A stretch of 38,187 bases of DNA, from positions 1 to 38,187 of the forward strand of contig JBIOWF010000181.1 of assembly GCA_044868295.1 (NCBI GenBank). Direction: 5' to 3'. Position 1 is the stretch's first letter, and every line of letters starts with the position of its first letter. Made by a program: the position numbers and the translations under genes. Source of the stretch: JBIOWF01 sp044868295 (GTDB taxonomy: Bacteria; Actinomycetota; Actinomycetes; Streptosporangiales; Streptosporangiaceae). This document shows positions 7,393-16,274 of this stretch, piece after piece. Under the pieces are notes generated by a model. The model did no database searches and was not told where the DNA came from. It saw only the letters and a list, made by a program, of their open reading frames with translations.

Positions 7393-9318
7393 CTAATGGG
7401 TGCGAGCCTGGTGGCGACCCGGATACTCCCGCACCAGCACATGTCGCGGAGTCACACGCAGGACGTCCTCGTCCGGGACGGCGATTCCGCGCACCTCGGC
7501 CCAGAACCGGGGATCGCCGACGAAGAGGACGACCCGCGGGTCGCGTTCCACCGCGTCCCAGGCCTCGTCTCCGGCGATGAGCCTGAGCTCGCCGGAGGCG
7601 CTCACGGACGTCACGGCGCTCACCGCGAGCGCCCTGGGTCCGGCGGGCTCGCTGTAGGCGAGAACCACGCTGCGCGAGTACGTCGCGGCGTGCCGTACCT
7701 CGTCGCTGAGGCCGGCGGACGGCGTGATGTCGCCGGGCAGGCGGTCGCCGCAGGACTCGGACATGACCAGGGAGGCCCGCCAGGGCCCCGGTCCGCCACG
7801 CCACCACGCGCGGGCGGCACGGACCGCGAACGCCGCGGCGACCAGGGGCAACGCGGCCCACGCGCCCTGCCACCCGGTCCTGGAGACCGTTTCCAGGAAG
7901 GCGGAGTCCGGTGCGGCTCCCGCCGCCGTACCGGCGATCACGAGACAGGCCACGGCGACGGTCAGCGCGGCGGCCGAGAGGGCGAGCCAGCGGTCGGCCC
8001 GCATGACCCGCCCGATCGCGGGTGCCACGCCTTGCCCGCGCAGATACGCCCTCGCGTGAAGCAGCGTGGCCGGGACGAGGAGCGCCGCGAGGGCGGCGCG
8101 GGGCTCCCCGGTCAGCGGCGGCAGGACCGCCACGACCAGGATGGCCCACCAGACCCGCCCGGCGATGATCCAGAGCGTCACGTCGATGTCGCGCAGCGCG
8201 ACCCGCCCCCGGTTGACGACGGCGAACTGCGCAAGCGCCCTGACCGGGCGGCCACGCCACGCCTCCACGAGCAGGCGCAGGACGAGTACGGCGAGGCCGT
8301 TGAAGAGCACCAGGCCGAGCGCGCCGGCCCAGACACCGCCCGCCGCGTGTTCGAAGGAGGAGACGGCGGCGTAGGTCGTCATGTCGCGCGGACAGTAGTA
8401 GGGGATGTCGCTCCCGGTGGGCGGGTGGTCGCCGCAGGCGCCGACCGGCGTCGCCGGGAGCGTGGCCAGGCCGGCGACGTACGCGGCGATCACCATGAGC
8501 CCGATCGACACGGCCATGCTGAGCCACAGGTCGCGGCCGAGCATCGCGGGGACGTGCGACCACACCCGGATGCGCCCGGCCTGCCTGACCGTGATCACCA
8601 GAACCACGGCGAGCACGGCCGCCCCGCCGATCTGCGCCTCACGGTGCAGCCCGAACCCGAGCCCGGCGATGGAGACCGCCGCCAGCGCGACCGCGAGCAG
8701 GACGCGGACCTGCCCGGACCAGATCTCCATGGCGCGCCGGGCGCGGCCGGTCTCGCGCGGGTCGACGTCCCACGCCGGGTCGTGGTGCCCTCGTGGACGC
8801 TCCCACCGCAGCAGGGTCAGGCCGAGATTGATCCGCGCGCCCGGATGGTCCCGAGCCCGGCGCAGCGCCGTCTCGTAGGACCTCGCCGCATGCGCGTGGT
8901 CGGCTCTGACCAGGGCGAGATCCCCGGCCAGGACATGCGGATCCGCCTCGTCGGGAGCGAAGCGGACCGCCTTCTGGGCCTGCGCCCACGCGTCCCGCCA
9001 TCGTCCGGGCACGCGCCGCAGGGCGGCGCCCAGTCGTAGCCGCGCGGCCCAGGAGCCAGGTGCGAGCTGGACGGCGTCCTGGGCCAGCGCGACCGCCTCG
9101 GAGTCGCGGCCGAGGCGTTCAAGGGCGAGGCTCGCCAGGCGATGCCCCCACTCACCGTGCGGATCACGGTCCACCGCCTGACGGGCGGCTTCGAGGGCCG
9201 CCTCGGGCTGGTCGCGGGACACCCTCGCCACCGCGACCGCGCACCAGGCCCGAGGATCGGCACGGTCACGCGGGGCCGGCACCGGGGATGGATCAGATTC
9301 CTCGATATCGCTCCCCAC
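7393..9318 (-). CDS. TPR protein with multiple TM segments and C-terminal split-barrel-like domain
   Basis: A 641-aa protein with three visible parts. Residues about 20-175 are TPR-like helices (ALEAARQAVDRDPHGEWGHR, AVALAQDAVQLAPGSWAARL, AQAQKAVRFAPDEADPHVLA and onward). Residues about 200-520 hold roughly eight to ten hydrophobic segments. The last 100 residues (ALAVSAVTSVSASGELRLI, AVERDPRVVLFVGDPRFWAE, VRGIA) resemble the FMN-binding split barrel of pyridoxamine-phosphate-oxidase-like proteins. The start is GTG 9318; it lacks a well-spaced Shine-Dalgarno and an internal GTG is possible. It leads an apparent operon with the double-AAA gene. I do not recognise this three-part architecture as a named family. 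Function unknown. Confidence 0.82.
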   Translation of the reverse strand: MGSDIEESDPSPVPAPRDRADPRAWCAVAVARVSRDQPEAALEAARQAVDRDPHGEWGHRLASLALERLGRDSEAVALAQDAVQLAPGSWAARLRLGAALRRVPGRWRDAWAQAQKAVRFAPDEADPHVLAGDLALVRADHAHAARSYETALRRARDHPGARINLGLTLLRWERPRGHHDPAWDVDPRETGRARRAMEIWSGQVRVLLAVALAAVSIAGLGFGLHREAQIGGAAVLAVVLVITVRQAGRIRVWSHVPAMLGRDLWLSMAVSIGLMVIAAYVAGLATLPATPVGACGDHPPTGSDIPYYCPRDMTTYAAVSSFEHAAGGVWAGALGLVLFNGLAVLVLRLLVEAWRGRPVRALAQFAVVNRGRVALRDIDVTLWIIAGRVWWAILVVAVLPPLTGEPRAALAALLVPATLLHARAYLRGQGVAPAIGRVMRADRWLALSAAALTVAVACLVIAGTAAGAAPDSAFLETVSRTGWQGAWAALPLVAAAFAVRAARAWWRGGPGPWRASLVMSESCGDRLPGDITPSAGLSDEVRHAATYSRSVVLAYSEPAGPRALAVSAVTSVSASGELRLIAGDEAWDAVERDPRVVLFVGDPRFWAEVRGIAVPDEDVLRVTPRHVLVREYPGRHQARTH

Positions 9319-9346
9319 CCCCGCATGATCCGTTACCGCCCACCGG

Positions 9347-9387
9347 TTGCCTAGACGCCGGACATATACCTATATCTCTCTAGAGAG
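9347..9387 (+). promoter_or_regulatory. Candidate promoter and overlapping palindromic operator for the MFS gene
   Basis: TTGCCT (9347-9352) and TATATC (9371-9376) are 18 bp apart and would give a start near 9383. A perfect 12-bp palindrome CTCTCTAGAGAG at 9376-9387 abuts the -10 hexamer and covers the expected start site, the position of a repressor site for TetR/MarR-type drug-pump regulators. No such regulator gene lies nearby in the window. Confidence 0.45.
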
Positions 9388-9447
9388 GTCGAGAGTGTCG
9401 GGCGAACGAGCTGAGAGATTCGGTGCGAATGGCCTAAGCTGCCACGC

Positions 9448-9471
9448 ATGTCCCAGCAGGCCGACCCATGA
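9448..9471 (+). CDS. Possible 7-codon leader peptide overlapping the MFS start
   Basis: ATG 9448 opens a frame reading MSQQADP and stopping at 9469-9471. The stop overlaps the MFS start codon as ATGA. The layout would allow translational coupling or attenuation. There is no clear Shine-Dalgarno sequence before it, so it may be chance. Confidence 0.2.
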   Translation: MSQQADP

Positions 9472-11054
9472 TCTTCATGAGGGTCGAGGCCGAGCCCGGC
9501 GCCGTCCGCGCCGGAGGCCATGAACACCGGCGGAACCGGTGGTCGATCCTTGCGCTGCTCTGCTTCAGCCTGCTGCTCATCGCCGTGGACGCCACCGTGC
9601 TGCACATCGCGGTGCCCGCCCTGACCGCCGCGCTCGAACCCTCCGCCGTCCAGCTGCTGTGGATCATCGACATCTACTCGCTGGTCGTCGCTCCCCTCCT
9701 CGTCACCTTCGGCACCCTCGGCGACCGGTACGGCAGGCGCCGGCTGGTGCTCGCCGGATACGCGGTGTTCGGGCTCGCCTCGCTGGCGGCGGCGTTCTCG
9801 GGAACGGCCGCCGCCTTGATCGTCTCTCGGGCGTTCCTCGGGATCGGCGGCGCGATGATCATGCCGGCCACGCTGTCCATCATCCGCCAGGTCTTCACCG
9901 ACCGGCGCGAGCGTGCGATCGCCCTCGGCGTCTGGAGCGCCGTCGCCGCCGCGGGGGCCGCCGTCGGGCCGCTGATCGGCGGCGTCCTCGTCGAGCACCT
10001 GTGGTGGGGCGCGGTCTTCCTCATCAACGTGCCGCTCCTCCTCGTGGCCCTGCCGCTCGCCGTACGGATCCTGCCCGCGTCACAGGAGCGCGCGGGCCAC
10101 CCCTGGGACGGATTGAGCGCCGCCCTCTCCATTCTCGGCGTCCTGGCGGTCGCGTTCGGGCTCAAGGAGGCCGGATACGGGCACACCGTCGGACGAGGCC
10201 TCGCCGTCGTCGTGTTCCTGTCAGGCGTGGGCCTGCTCGTCTGGTTCGTACGGCGGCAGCGGCGGCTGGCCTTCCCCTTGCTGGACATCGGCCTTTTCCG
10301 GCAGCGCGGCTTCGCCACCGGCGTCGCGTGCGTGCTGCTGGCGATCTTCGCGCTGGTCGGGCTGGAGCTCATGCTGGCCCAGTACCTCCAGCTCGTGCTC
10401 GGACTGTCACCGCTGGAGGCGGCCGTCCGGATGCTGCCGCTGATGGTCGCCGCCATCGCGGGCGGCCTCGCCGCCGCGCACCTGCTCCAGCGGCTGGGCC
10501 TGCGCGCCACGATGAGCGGCGGGCTCGCGCTCACGGCCGTCTCACTGGCCCCGGTGGCCGGCTGGGGAGTGGAGCAGCACGCGGTGATGCTCGCGGTCTG
10601 TTTCCTGGGGATCGGCTTCGGGGTCGAGGTGGCCCTGCTCGCGGCCTCCGACACGATCATGGCCTCGGTGCCCGAGTGCCGCGCCGGAGGGGCCGCCGCG
10701 ATCGAGGAGACCGCCTACGAGCTGGGCGCCGGGCTGGGCATCGCCGTACTGGGCACGATCACCACGATCGTCTACGCGCCGGCGCTCGGGACGATCCCCG
10801 GCGTTCCCGGCGGCCCCATGGCCCTGGCTCGCGAGTCGCTGGCCGCCGCCGCCCACGTCGCCGCCGAGATCGGCGGCGTTTCCGGCCCCATCCTGCTGGG
10901 CGCGGCCCGCGAGGCCTTCGTCACCGCCCTGCACTCGACCGTGATCGTCAGCATCACCCTGCTCGCCCTGACGGCCCTCGCCGTCGCCGTGCTGGTCCCC
11001 CGGCGCGCTCCTGCTGAGTCTGTGACGGAGGAGCGCGACCGCATCGCGGCCTGA
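9468..11054 (+). CDS. MFS drug exporter, DHA2 (14-TM, EmrB/QacA) family
   Basis: A proton-coupled multidrug exporter of the inner membrane. The 528-aa product has about 14 hydrophobic segments. It carries the DHA2 motif A as GDRYGRRRLVLAGYAVFG after TM2, motif D1-like LLIAVDATVLHIAVPAL in TM1, and the motif C-like run AAGAAVGPLIGGVL in TM5. The start is ATG 9468; ATG 9477 is an alternative, with only CAGG-type spacing upstream. Length is typical. It is transcribed alone, divergently from the TPR/AAA operon. The palindrome over its promoter suggests repression relieved by a ligand. The substrate cannot be told from sequence. Confidence 0.92.
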   Translation: MIFMRVEAEPGAVRAGGHEHRRNRWSILALLCFSLLLIAVDATVLHIAVPALTAALEPSAVQLLWIIDIYSLVVAPLLVTFGTLGDRYGRRRLVLAGYAVFGLASLAAAFSGTAAALIVSRAFLGIGGAMIMPATLSIIRQVFTDRRERAIALGVWSAVAAAGAAVGPLIGGVLVEHLWWGAVFLINVPLLLVALPLAVRILPASQERAGHPWDGLSAALSILGVLAVAFGLKEAGYGHTVGRGLAVVVFLSGVGLLVWFVRRQRRLAFPLLDIGLFRQRGFATGVACVLLAIFALVGLELMLAQYLQLVLGLSPLEAAVRMLPLMVAAIAGGLAAAHLLQRLGLRATMSGGLALTAVSLAPVAGWGVEQHAVMLAVCFLGIGFGVEVALLAASDTIMASVPECRAGGAAAIEETAYELGAGLGIAVLGTITTIVYAPALGTIPGVPGGPMALARESLAAAAHVAAEIGGVSGPILLGAAREAFVTALHSTVIVSITLLALTALAVAVLVPRRAPAESVTEERDRIAA

Positions 11055-11192
11055 CATCCTGCGCCGCCCCGCCGGGTGACCCGCCTTCTGCTCGACCGCC
11101 TGTGCCCTCAGTCCGGGCGGCACGACCCCGGGCCGCGGCCGGATGACGCGATTCCCCCGTCCTCGAAGGCGTCCTGCGCGGGCGCCCTCGGG

Positions 11193-11222
11193 GGTGCGTC
11201 CGCCGGTCCGCCGGGGCACCCG
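11193..11222. terminator. Possible stem-loop after the MFS gene
   Basis: GGGTGC (11193-11198) pairs with GCACCC (11217-11222) around a GC-rich loop containing a repeated CCGCCGG. No T-run follows, so this is a weak candidate of the U-less type seen in high-GC bacteria. The rest of the 11055-11296 gap shows no gene. Confidence 0.25.
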
Positions 11223-11296
11223 CAAAACGATCGAGGGCGCCGGCTATGGGGAGATTGTCTGGGCAAGCCACCTCTCGCCCCCCACAATGAGTAACC

Positions 11297-12127
11297 GTGA
11301 AGAGAACCCTCCATGATCTCGCTTCGCTGGCCGCCCGGATGGGCGTCGGCGGAATCTTCTTCGCCCAGGGCTGGCAGAAGCTCGAAGCCGGCCTGACCGC
11401 GACCAGCGGCCAGTTCGCGCAGCTCGGCGCCCCGATGCCCGGCGTCTGGGCGGCGGCGGCCATGCTCATCGAGCTCATCGGCGGAACCCTGCTCATCGCG
11501 GGCCTCGCCGTACCGGCCGTCGGGTTGCTGCTGTTCGCCGAGGCGCTCGCCGTCTTCATCCTCACCGCCGGGGACACCGGGCTGCCGCTCACCGGCGGGA
11601 GCGTCACCCTCATCGTCGCGCTCGGAGCGGCATCCGTGCTGCTGGCCGTGGGCGGCGCGGGCCGCATCTCGGTCGACCACATGGTCGTCATCAAGCGACG
11701 CGAGGCCGAGGAGGCGGAGGACTACGCCGCCGAGGCCGCGGCCGACGAAGTGCTCGCCGCGCTCCGCGACCCGAGGACTTCGGCCGCGCGACAGGCCTCG
11801 ATCGAGCCGAGATCCGCCTCCGCGGACCCGCCCGCGGAGAAGGGTTCCGAGGCCGGCTCATCCGGGTCCAGCTCATCCGGGTCGGGCTCATCCGGGTCGG
11901 GCACGGCGGGATCCAGCTCATCAGGCTCCAGCGCGAAAGGCCCGGTCACCTTCCCCGCGTCGGGCGGCGAAAGCGAGGACACCGCGCCCAAGCCGAGGGT
12001 CCGCCGCACCAAGCGGGCAACCGACGAGACCACGGAGAGCCGCAGCGAGCCCCCGCCGCCCGCCGACCGCGGTGACACCCTGGTCGCCGGCCGCCGCGCG
12101 TCCGACAAGCCCGCCGGCTCGGACTGA
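11297..12127 (+). CDS. DoxX-like membrane protein with low-complexity C-terminal tail
   Basis: The first 125 or so residues form a DoxX-type four-helix membrane domain: RMGVGGIFFAQGWQKLEAGL, then PGVWAAAAMLIELIGGTLLI, AVGLLLFAEALAVFIL and TLIVALGAASVLLAVGGAGR. DoxX proteins are small quinone- or redox-linked membrane proteins of varied role. After it, about 150 residues are charged and disordered, including an SSGSG-type array at 11857-11935 built from 15-bp DNA repeats (CTCATCCGGGTC units). The start is GTG 11297, by homology; the Shine-Dalgarno is weak. The family is normally 130-180 aa, so the tail nearly doubles the length. Monocistronic. Confidence 0.82.
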   Translation: MKRTLHDLASLAARMGVGGIFFAQGWQKLEAGLTATSGQFAQLGAPMPGVWAAAAMLIELIGGTLLIAGLAVPAVGLLLFAEALAVFILTAGDTGLPLTGGSVTLIVALGAASVLLAVGGAGRISVDHMVVIKRREAEEAEDYAAEAAADEVLAALRDPRTSAARQASIEPRSASADPPAEKGSEAGSSGSSSSGSGSSGSGTAGSSSSGSSAKGPVTFPASGGESEDTAPKPRVRRTKRATDETTESRSEPPPPADRGDTLVAGRRASDKPAGSD

Positions 12128-12179
12128 CACCGGCCTCTCCCGGACGGCCAAGACCTGCGCCTTCCACCGGTGCCTCTGG

Positions 12180-12318
12180 CGACCGCGTGCTCGGACGTGG
12201 CTCCAAGGTGTTTCATCAGCTCCGCGTCAATGCCCTCGACCAACCACACGAGGTCGGTGGCCTCGCCGAGGAACGGCTTACCGACCGCGATCGAAGGCAG
12301 GACGAAACGGGTGTATGC
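12180..12318 (-). pseudogene. Fragment of an unidentified gene
   Basis: Reading leftward from about 12318 in one frame gives HAYTRFVLPSIAVGK, PFLGEATDLVWLVEG and IDAELMKHLGATSEHAVARG. The composition and G/C-ending codons are those of real protein. There is no start codon with ribosome site, a stop lies just upstream, and downstream the frame runs into antisense of the DoxX gene. It looks like a C-terminal relic left between the DoxX and LacI genes. Family not recognised. Confidence 0.4.
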
Positions 12319-12372
12319 ATGTAATCAAGAAAACCCACAACGACGACGCGGGCGGCCTCCCGGGCAATCGGA

Positions 12373-13383
12373 TCAGCGGGTGCTCTCGCGAACCGTCAGC
12401 CGGGGTTCGAGGAGGGTCGACTCCGGCACGGCGACGCCGTCCAGCTTGGCCATCAGCAGCCTGACGGCCTGGCGTCCCACGTCCTCGGCGGGGACGCACA
12501 CCGAGGTGAGCGCGGGGCTGGCCCGCTCGGCGACGTCGTCCGGGCAGATGGCCACGACGGAGACGTCCTCGGGAACCCTTCTCCCGAGGACCCGCAGCGC
12601 GCCGAGCACGTGACCGACCACCGCCTCGTTGTGCACGACCAGTCCGGACAGCCCGGGATGGTCGTCGAGCAGGACCTTCACGGTCGCGCACACCTCATCG
12701 AAGATCTCCTCGCACGGGCGGGCGAGTGCCTTCAGGCCGTGCCTCCCGGCGGCCTCGGTGAACCCCGCGAGGGTGCGCTCCGCGAAACCGGTGCCACGCT
12801 CGTAGACCACGGGAGGCGCGCCGAGCAGCGCGATCTCCTGGTGGCCGCCCTCGGCGAGATGGTCCGCACAGATGGCTCCGGCCCGGGCGTAGTCGAGATC
12901 GACGCAGGTCAGCCCCTCGGGGTCGGCCGGGAAGCCGATCAAAACGCTGGGCTCGCCGAGGTCGCGCAGCAACGGCACGCGCGGGTCGTGGATCTCCACG
13001 TCCATGAGCAGCAGGCCGTCCACCAGGGCGCTGGCCGCGACCCGGCGCAGCCCGTCCGGCCCCTCGTCGGCGGTCATGAGCAGCACGTCGTGGTCGTACT
13101 GCCGGGCTGTGGTGACCACGGAGGTCGCGAACCGCATCAGGACGGGCAGGTTCATTCCCGACCGCAGCGGCAGCACCAGCGCGATCACATTCGCCCGCTT
13201 GCTGGCCAGGGCGCGGGCTCCCGCATTCGGGTGATATCCGAGAACGCGGACGCTGTCGAGGACCCGCTGCGCGGTGGTGGCCGAGATGGCCCGCTTGCCA
13301 CTCAGCACGTAGGAGACCGTGCTGACCGCGACTCCCGCGTGCCTGGCGACGTCGGCGATGGTCACCGTCCTTATCGTCCTCAC
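12373..13383 (-). CDS. LacI-family transcriptional regulator
   Basis: A sugar-responsive DNA-binding repressor. The N-terminal helix-turn-helix and hinge are classic: VTIADVARHAGVAVSTVSYV, LSGKRAISATTAQRVLD and VRVLGYHPNAGARALASKR. A periplasmic-binding-like effector domain follows to residue 336, ending in the LacI-type TLLEPRLTVREST. GTG 13383 is chosen; GTG 13365 and TTG 13392 (overlapping the GH3 stop) are also possible because the start lies in a small direct repeat of AGGACG. It follows the GH3 gene by 5 bp on the same strand, so it probably controls that gene and itself. Two matching palindromes precede the GH3 gene. Confidence 0.93.
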   Translation of the reverse strand: MRTIRTVTIADVARHAGVAVSTVSYVLSGKRAISATTAQRVLDSVRVLGYHPNAGARALASKRANVIALVLPLRSGMNLPVLMRFATSVVTTARQYDHDVLLMTADEGPDGLRRVAASALVDGLLLMDVEIHDPRVPLLRDLGEPSVLIGFPADPEGLTCVDLDYARAGAICADHLAEGGHQEIALLGAPPVVYERGTGFAERTLAGFTEAAGRHGLKALARPCEEIFDEVCATVKVLLDDHPGLSGLVVHNEAVVGHVLGALRVLGRRVPEDVSVVAICPDDVAERASPALTSVCVPAEDVGRQAVRLLMAKLDGVAVPESTLLEPRLTVRESTR

Positions 13384-13388
13384 CGTCC

Positions 13389-16196
13389 TCAATGGCGGAA
13401 CCCCAGCGCGTTCACCGTGACTCCCTCGTTCTCGAACACCACATAAAGATCGCGCACTCCGGCGGCCCCCGCCAGGGGGGTGCTCACCTCGGCGAAGTCG
13501 TGCCTGGTCACCGTGGCCGGCACCGAGACCGCGCCGATCACGTGCCCGAAGAGCGGGTCGCCCAGCCGGAGCGTCAGGACGCCGCCCTCGGTGCCGGCCA
13601 CGACCAGGACGCAGTCGGCCGCGCCCTGCCCCAGGTCGACCTGCCGGAACAGGATCCACGCTCCGGCCGTGGCGGAGCGTACGGCGTCCCCGGTGTCGAG
13701 CGCGGCGTCGCACAGCACGACCCCGTCGTACTCGTCGTGGTCCACCGCGTCCAGTCGCCCGGCGTACACCTCACGTGCCGGGATCTTCTCGCCCTTCACG
13801 GTGAACGGCGCGCACAGGCAGACGGCGCGGGACGACCTGCCCACCTGGACCTTGTGCGGGGCGTCCTCCACCACGAACCGGCCCCGGGTCACGTCCCAGA
13901 AGGCCAGGTCGGAGACCGGGATGTGGACCGAGACGGTGCGGCTCTCACCGGGCGCGAGCGTCACCTTCTGGAAGCCGCGCAACTGGCGCAGCGGCTGCTT
14001 GACCCGGGAGCGCTGCTGGTGCGTGTACACCTGCACGACCTCCTCGCCCGGCCGCCACCCCGTGTTGGTCACCGTCACCCGCACCGTGAGCGTCTCGTCC
14101 GGCCGCAGATCGTTCGACGAGAGCGTCAGATCGGAGTACGCGAAGCGGGTGTAGCTGAGGCCGTGCCCGAACGGATAGAGCGGCGTGCCCCGGTAGTACA
14201 TGTAGGTCGAGTCGGTCGCGATGATGTCGTAGTCGAACAGGTCCGGCAGCTCCGCCGCCGACCGGTACCAGGTCTGGGTGAGGCGGCCGCCGGGATCCTC
14301 GTCGCCGAACAGCACATCGGCCAGCGCGTGGCCGTACTCCTGGCCGCCGTGCGACGACCAGATGATCGCGGGCAGGTGCTCGTCGGCCCAGTTCACCGCG
14401 AACGGATAACCGCTGGAGACGACCAGCACGGTCAGCCGGTTGGCCGCGTGCACGGCCTTGACCAGGTCCTCCTGCCGCCGGGGCAGCGCGAGCTCGGAAC
14501 GGTCCTCGGTCTCCCTGCCGTTGACCAGCGGGTGGTCGCCCACGACGACGACCGCGATGTCGGCATGCGCGGCCGTCTCCGCCGCCTTCGCCGCGCCGCT
14601 CTCGATCACTTCCAGGAACAGTACGGCTGCCGCCTCGGGGTCGTCGCCGATCCTCGCGATGCCGTCGTCGATCGTGACGTACTGGCCGGTGGAGATGTGG
14701 CGCAGGACGAAGCCGCGCACCCGCTCCTCCATCCGGAAGGTCTGCCTGACCTCCCAGCCGTTGGGGCCCGGCTGGTCGTTGATGAGCGTCCCGTCGTCGC
14801 CGACCGAGACGTGGCGGCCGTTGGCGGCCGACCGGAACGCGTAGGCGCCGCCGCCCCAGTCGAACAGGTCGAAGGCCGACCGCTGCGATCCCACGCGCAG
14901 GGGACCGCCGGTCACGTCGTGCGTCGCCCCCACGTAACCGCCGTCGGAGTGCAGCGCGACGCGGTCGACTCCCTCGCAGTAGAGGGTCTCGCACCGCTCG
15001 GCGAGCGCCGTACGAGCCGTGACCTGGTAGGGCAGCGTGCCGCTGTACCAGTCCTCCATCAGGCGGTCGGCCAGCGGGCCGATCACGGCGATCTTCTTCG
15101 GGGAGTCGAGCGGCAGGATCCCGTCGTTCTTCAGGAGCGTCATCGACTGCCGGGCCGCCTCCCGCGCGAGCCGCTGATGCTCGGGCGAGTTGATCACCTC
15201 CTCCGCTACCTGGTCGTACGGCGTGGCCGGGTCGAACTCGCCCAGCCTGACCCGGATGGCGAGCGCGTGCCGTACCGCCGTGTCGATGTCCTTCTCGGTC
15301 AGCAGCCCCCGGCCGAGCGCGGTCGCGATGTGGCGGAGTGTCGCCGCGGCGTCGGCGCCGTCCTGGGTGAAGCTGTCCAGCCCCGCTTTGATCGCGTGCG
15401 CGTACGCCTCGGGCAGGTCCTTGTGGTAGGCCTGCGGGCCCGCCAGGTTCGCGGGCGCGTAAGCCTCGCTGACCACGAGGACGTCGTCGTCGGTCCAGGT
15501 GCGCAGCTCATCGTTGATCAGCGGGGACAGATGCGCCGGGCGGCCGTTGACCAGGTTGTACGACGGCATGACGGCGACCGCCGCGCCGGCCTCGATCGCC
15601 GGCCTGAACGCCTTGAGTTCGTACTCGTGGAGCACTCTCGGCGGGAGGTCGCTGGAGCTGACGCAGCGGTCGGTCTCGTTGTTGTAGGCGAGGAAGTGCT
15701 TGAGGGTGGGCGCCGTCTTGAGGACCTGCTGGTTCCCGCTCAAGCCCAGGGCGTACGCGGTGCCCATCACCCCGGTGAGCCACGGGTCCTCGGAATAGCC
15801 TTCCTCGTTGCGGCCCCACCGGGGATCGCGCAGCGGGTTGACGACCGGAGCCCAGACGTTGCGGCCCGCGCCCGACGGGTCCTTGCGGTGGAAGGCCAGC
15901 ACCTCATCGCCGGTCGCGTCGCCCACCTGTCTGACCAGGTCGGGATTCCACGTGCTGGCCAGGCCGACGGCCTGCGGGAAGACGGTCGCGGGGCCGAGCC
16001 TGGCCAGGCCGTGCAACGCCTCGGTGCCGGTGCGGAAGCTCTTGAGCCCGAGCCGTTCGACGGGCGCCTGGTACTGATGCAGCAGGCCGATCTTCTCCTC
16101 CAGCGTCAGCCTGCCCAGCAGGTCGCTCACCCGCTCCGCCGTCGAAAGCGCGGGGTCGCGGAAGGCCTGGCCAGGAGCGGAGATCGGTTCGTTCAT
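13389..16196 (-). CDS. GH3 family glycoside hydrolase with inserted beta-trefoil-like domain
   Basis: A beta-glycosidase of family GH3, predicted cytoplasmic (no signal peptide). ATG 16196 has GGAGG 6 nt upstream, giving 935 aa. The N-terminal (alpha/beta)8 domain carries GTEALHGLARLGPATVFPQA, RDPRWGRNEEGYSEDP and KHFLAYNNETDR; the C-terminal domain holds VVVGDHPLVNGRETEDR and YPFGHGLSYT, then a fibronectin-III-like end. Between the two domains, residues about 440-530 (YAFRSAANGRHVSV, GFVLRHISTGQYVTI) look like a fascin/beta-trefoil insert. The position of the catalytic nucleophile reads VVSEAYAP (Glu 244) where GH3 enzymes have Asp in an SD motif, so activity may differ. First gene of an operon with lacI. 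The substrate, probably a plant-type oligosaccharide, is not determined. Confidence 0.92.
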   Translation of the reverse strand: MNEPISAPGQAFRDPALSTAERVSDLLGRLTLEEKIGLLHQYQAPVERLGLKSFRTGTEALHGLARLGPATVFPQAVGLASTWNPDLVRQVGDATGDEVLAFHRKDPSGAGRNVWAPVVNPLRDPRWGRNEEGYSEDPWLTGVMGTAYALGLSGNQQVLKTAPTLKHFLAYNNETDRCVSSSDLPPRVLHEYELKAFRPAIEAGAAVAVMPSYNLVNGRPAHLSPLINDELRTWTDDDVLVVSEAYAPANLAGPQAYHKDLPEAYAHAIKAGLDSFTQDGADAAATLRHIATALGRGLLTEKDIDTAVRHALAIRVRLGEFDPATPYDQVAEEVINSPEHQRLAREAARQSMTLLKNDGILPLDSPKKIAVIGPLADRLMEDWYSGTLPYQVTARTALAERCETLYCEGVDRVALHSDGGYVGATHDVTGGPLRVGSQRSAFDLFDWGGGAYAFRSAANGRHVSVGDDGTLINDQPGPNGWEVRQTFRMEERVRGFVLRHISTGQYVTIDDGIARIGDDPEAAAVLFLEVIESGAAKAAETAAHADIAVVVVGDHPLVNGRETEDRSELALPRRQEDLVKAVHAANRLTVLVVSSGYPFAVNWADEHLPAIIWSSHGGQEYGHALADVLFGDEDPGGRLTQTWYRSAAELPDLFDYDIIATDSTYMYYRGTPLYPFGHGLSYTRFAYSDLTLSSNDLRPDETLTVRVTVTNTGWRPGEEVVQVYTHQQRSRVKQPLRQLRGFQKVTLAPGESRTVSVHIPVSDLAFWDVTRGRFVVEDAPHKVQVGRSSRAVCLCAPFTVKGEKIPAREVYAGRLDAVDHDEYDGVVLCDAALDTGDAVRSATAGAWILFRQVDLGQGAADCVLVVAGTEGGVLTLRLGDPLFGHVIGAVSVPATVTRHDFAEVSTPLAGAAGVRDLYVVFENEGVTVNALGFRH

Positions 16197-16274
16197 CGAA
16201 TACCTCCAGCGTGGAGACCCCTGGCGCTGGCCATGGGTGGAAACGCGGAACGGCGCCACACGTTCTGTTCCGGT

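Noticed and set aside
7240..9039. 600-codon plus-strand frame opposite the TPR/membrane gene
   Set aside because: Antisense frame with low-complexity Arg/Asp/Gly composition; the minus-strand gene has clear TM and TPR pattern.
9674..10660. Minus-strand frame opposite the MFS gene
   Set aside because: Ser/Arg/Pro-rich shadow without features; the plus frame has 14 TM segments.
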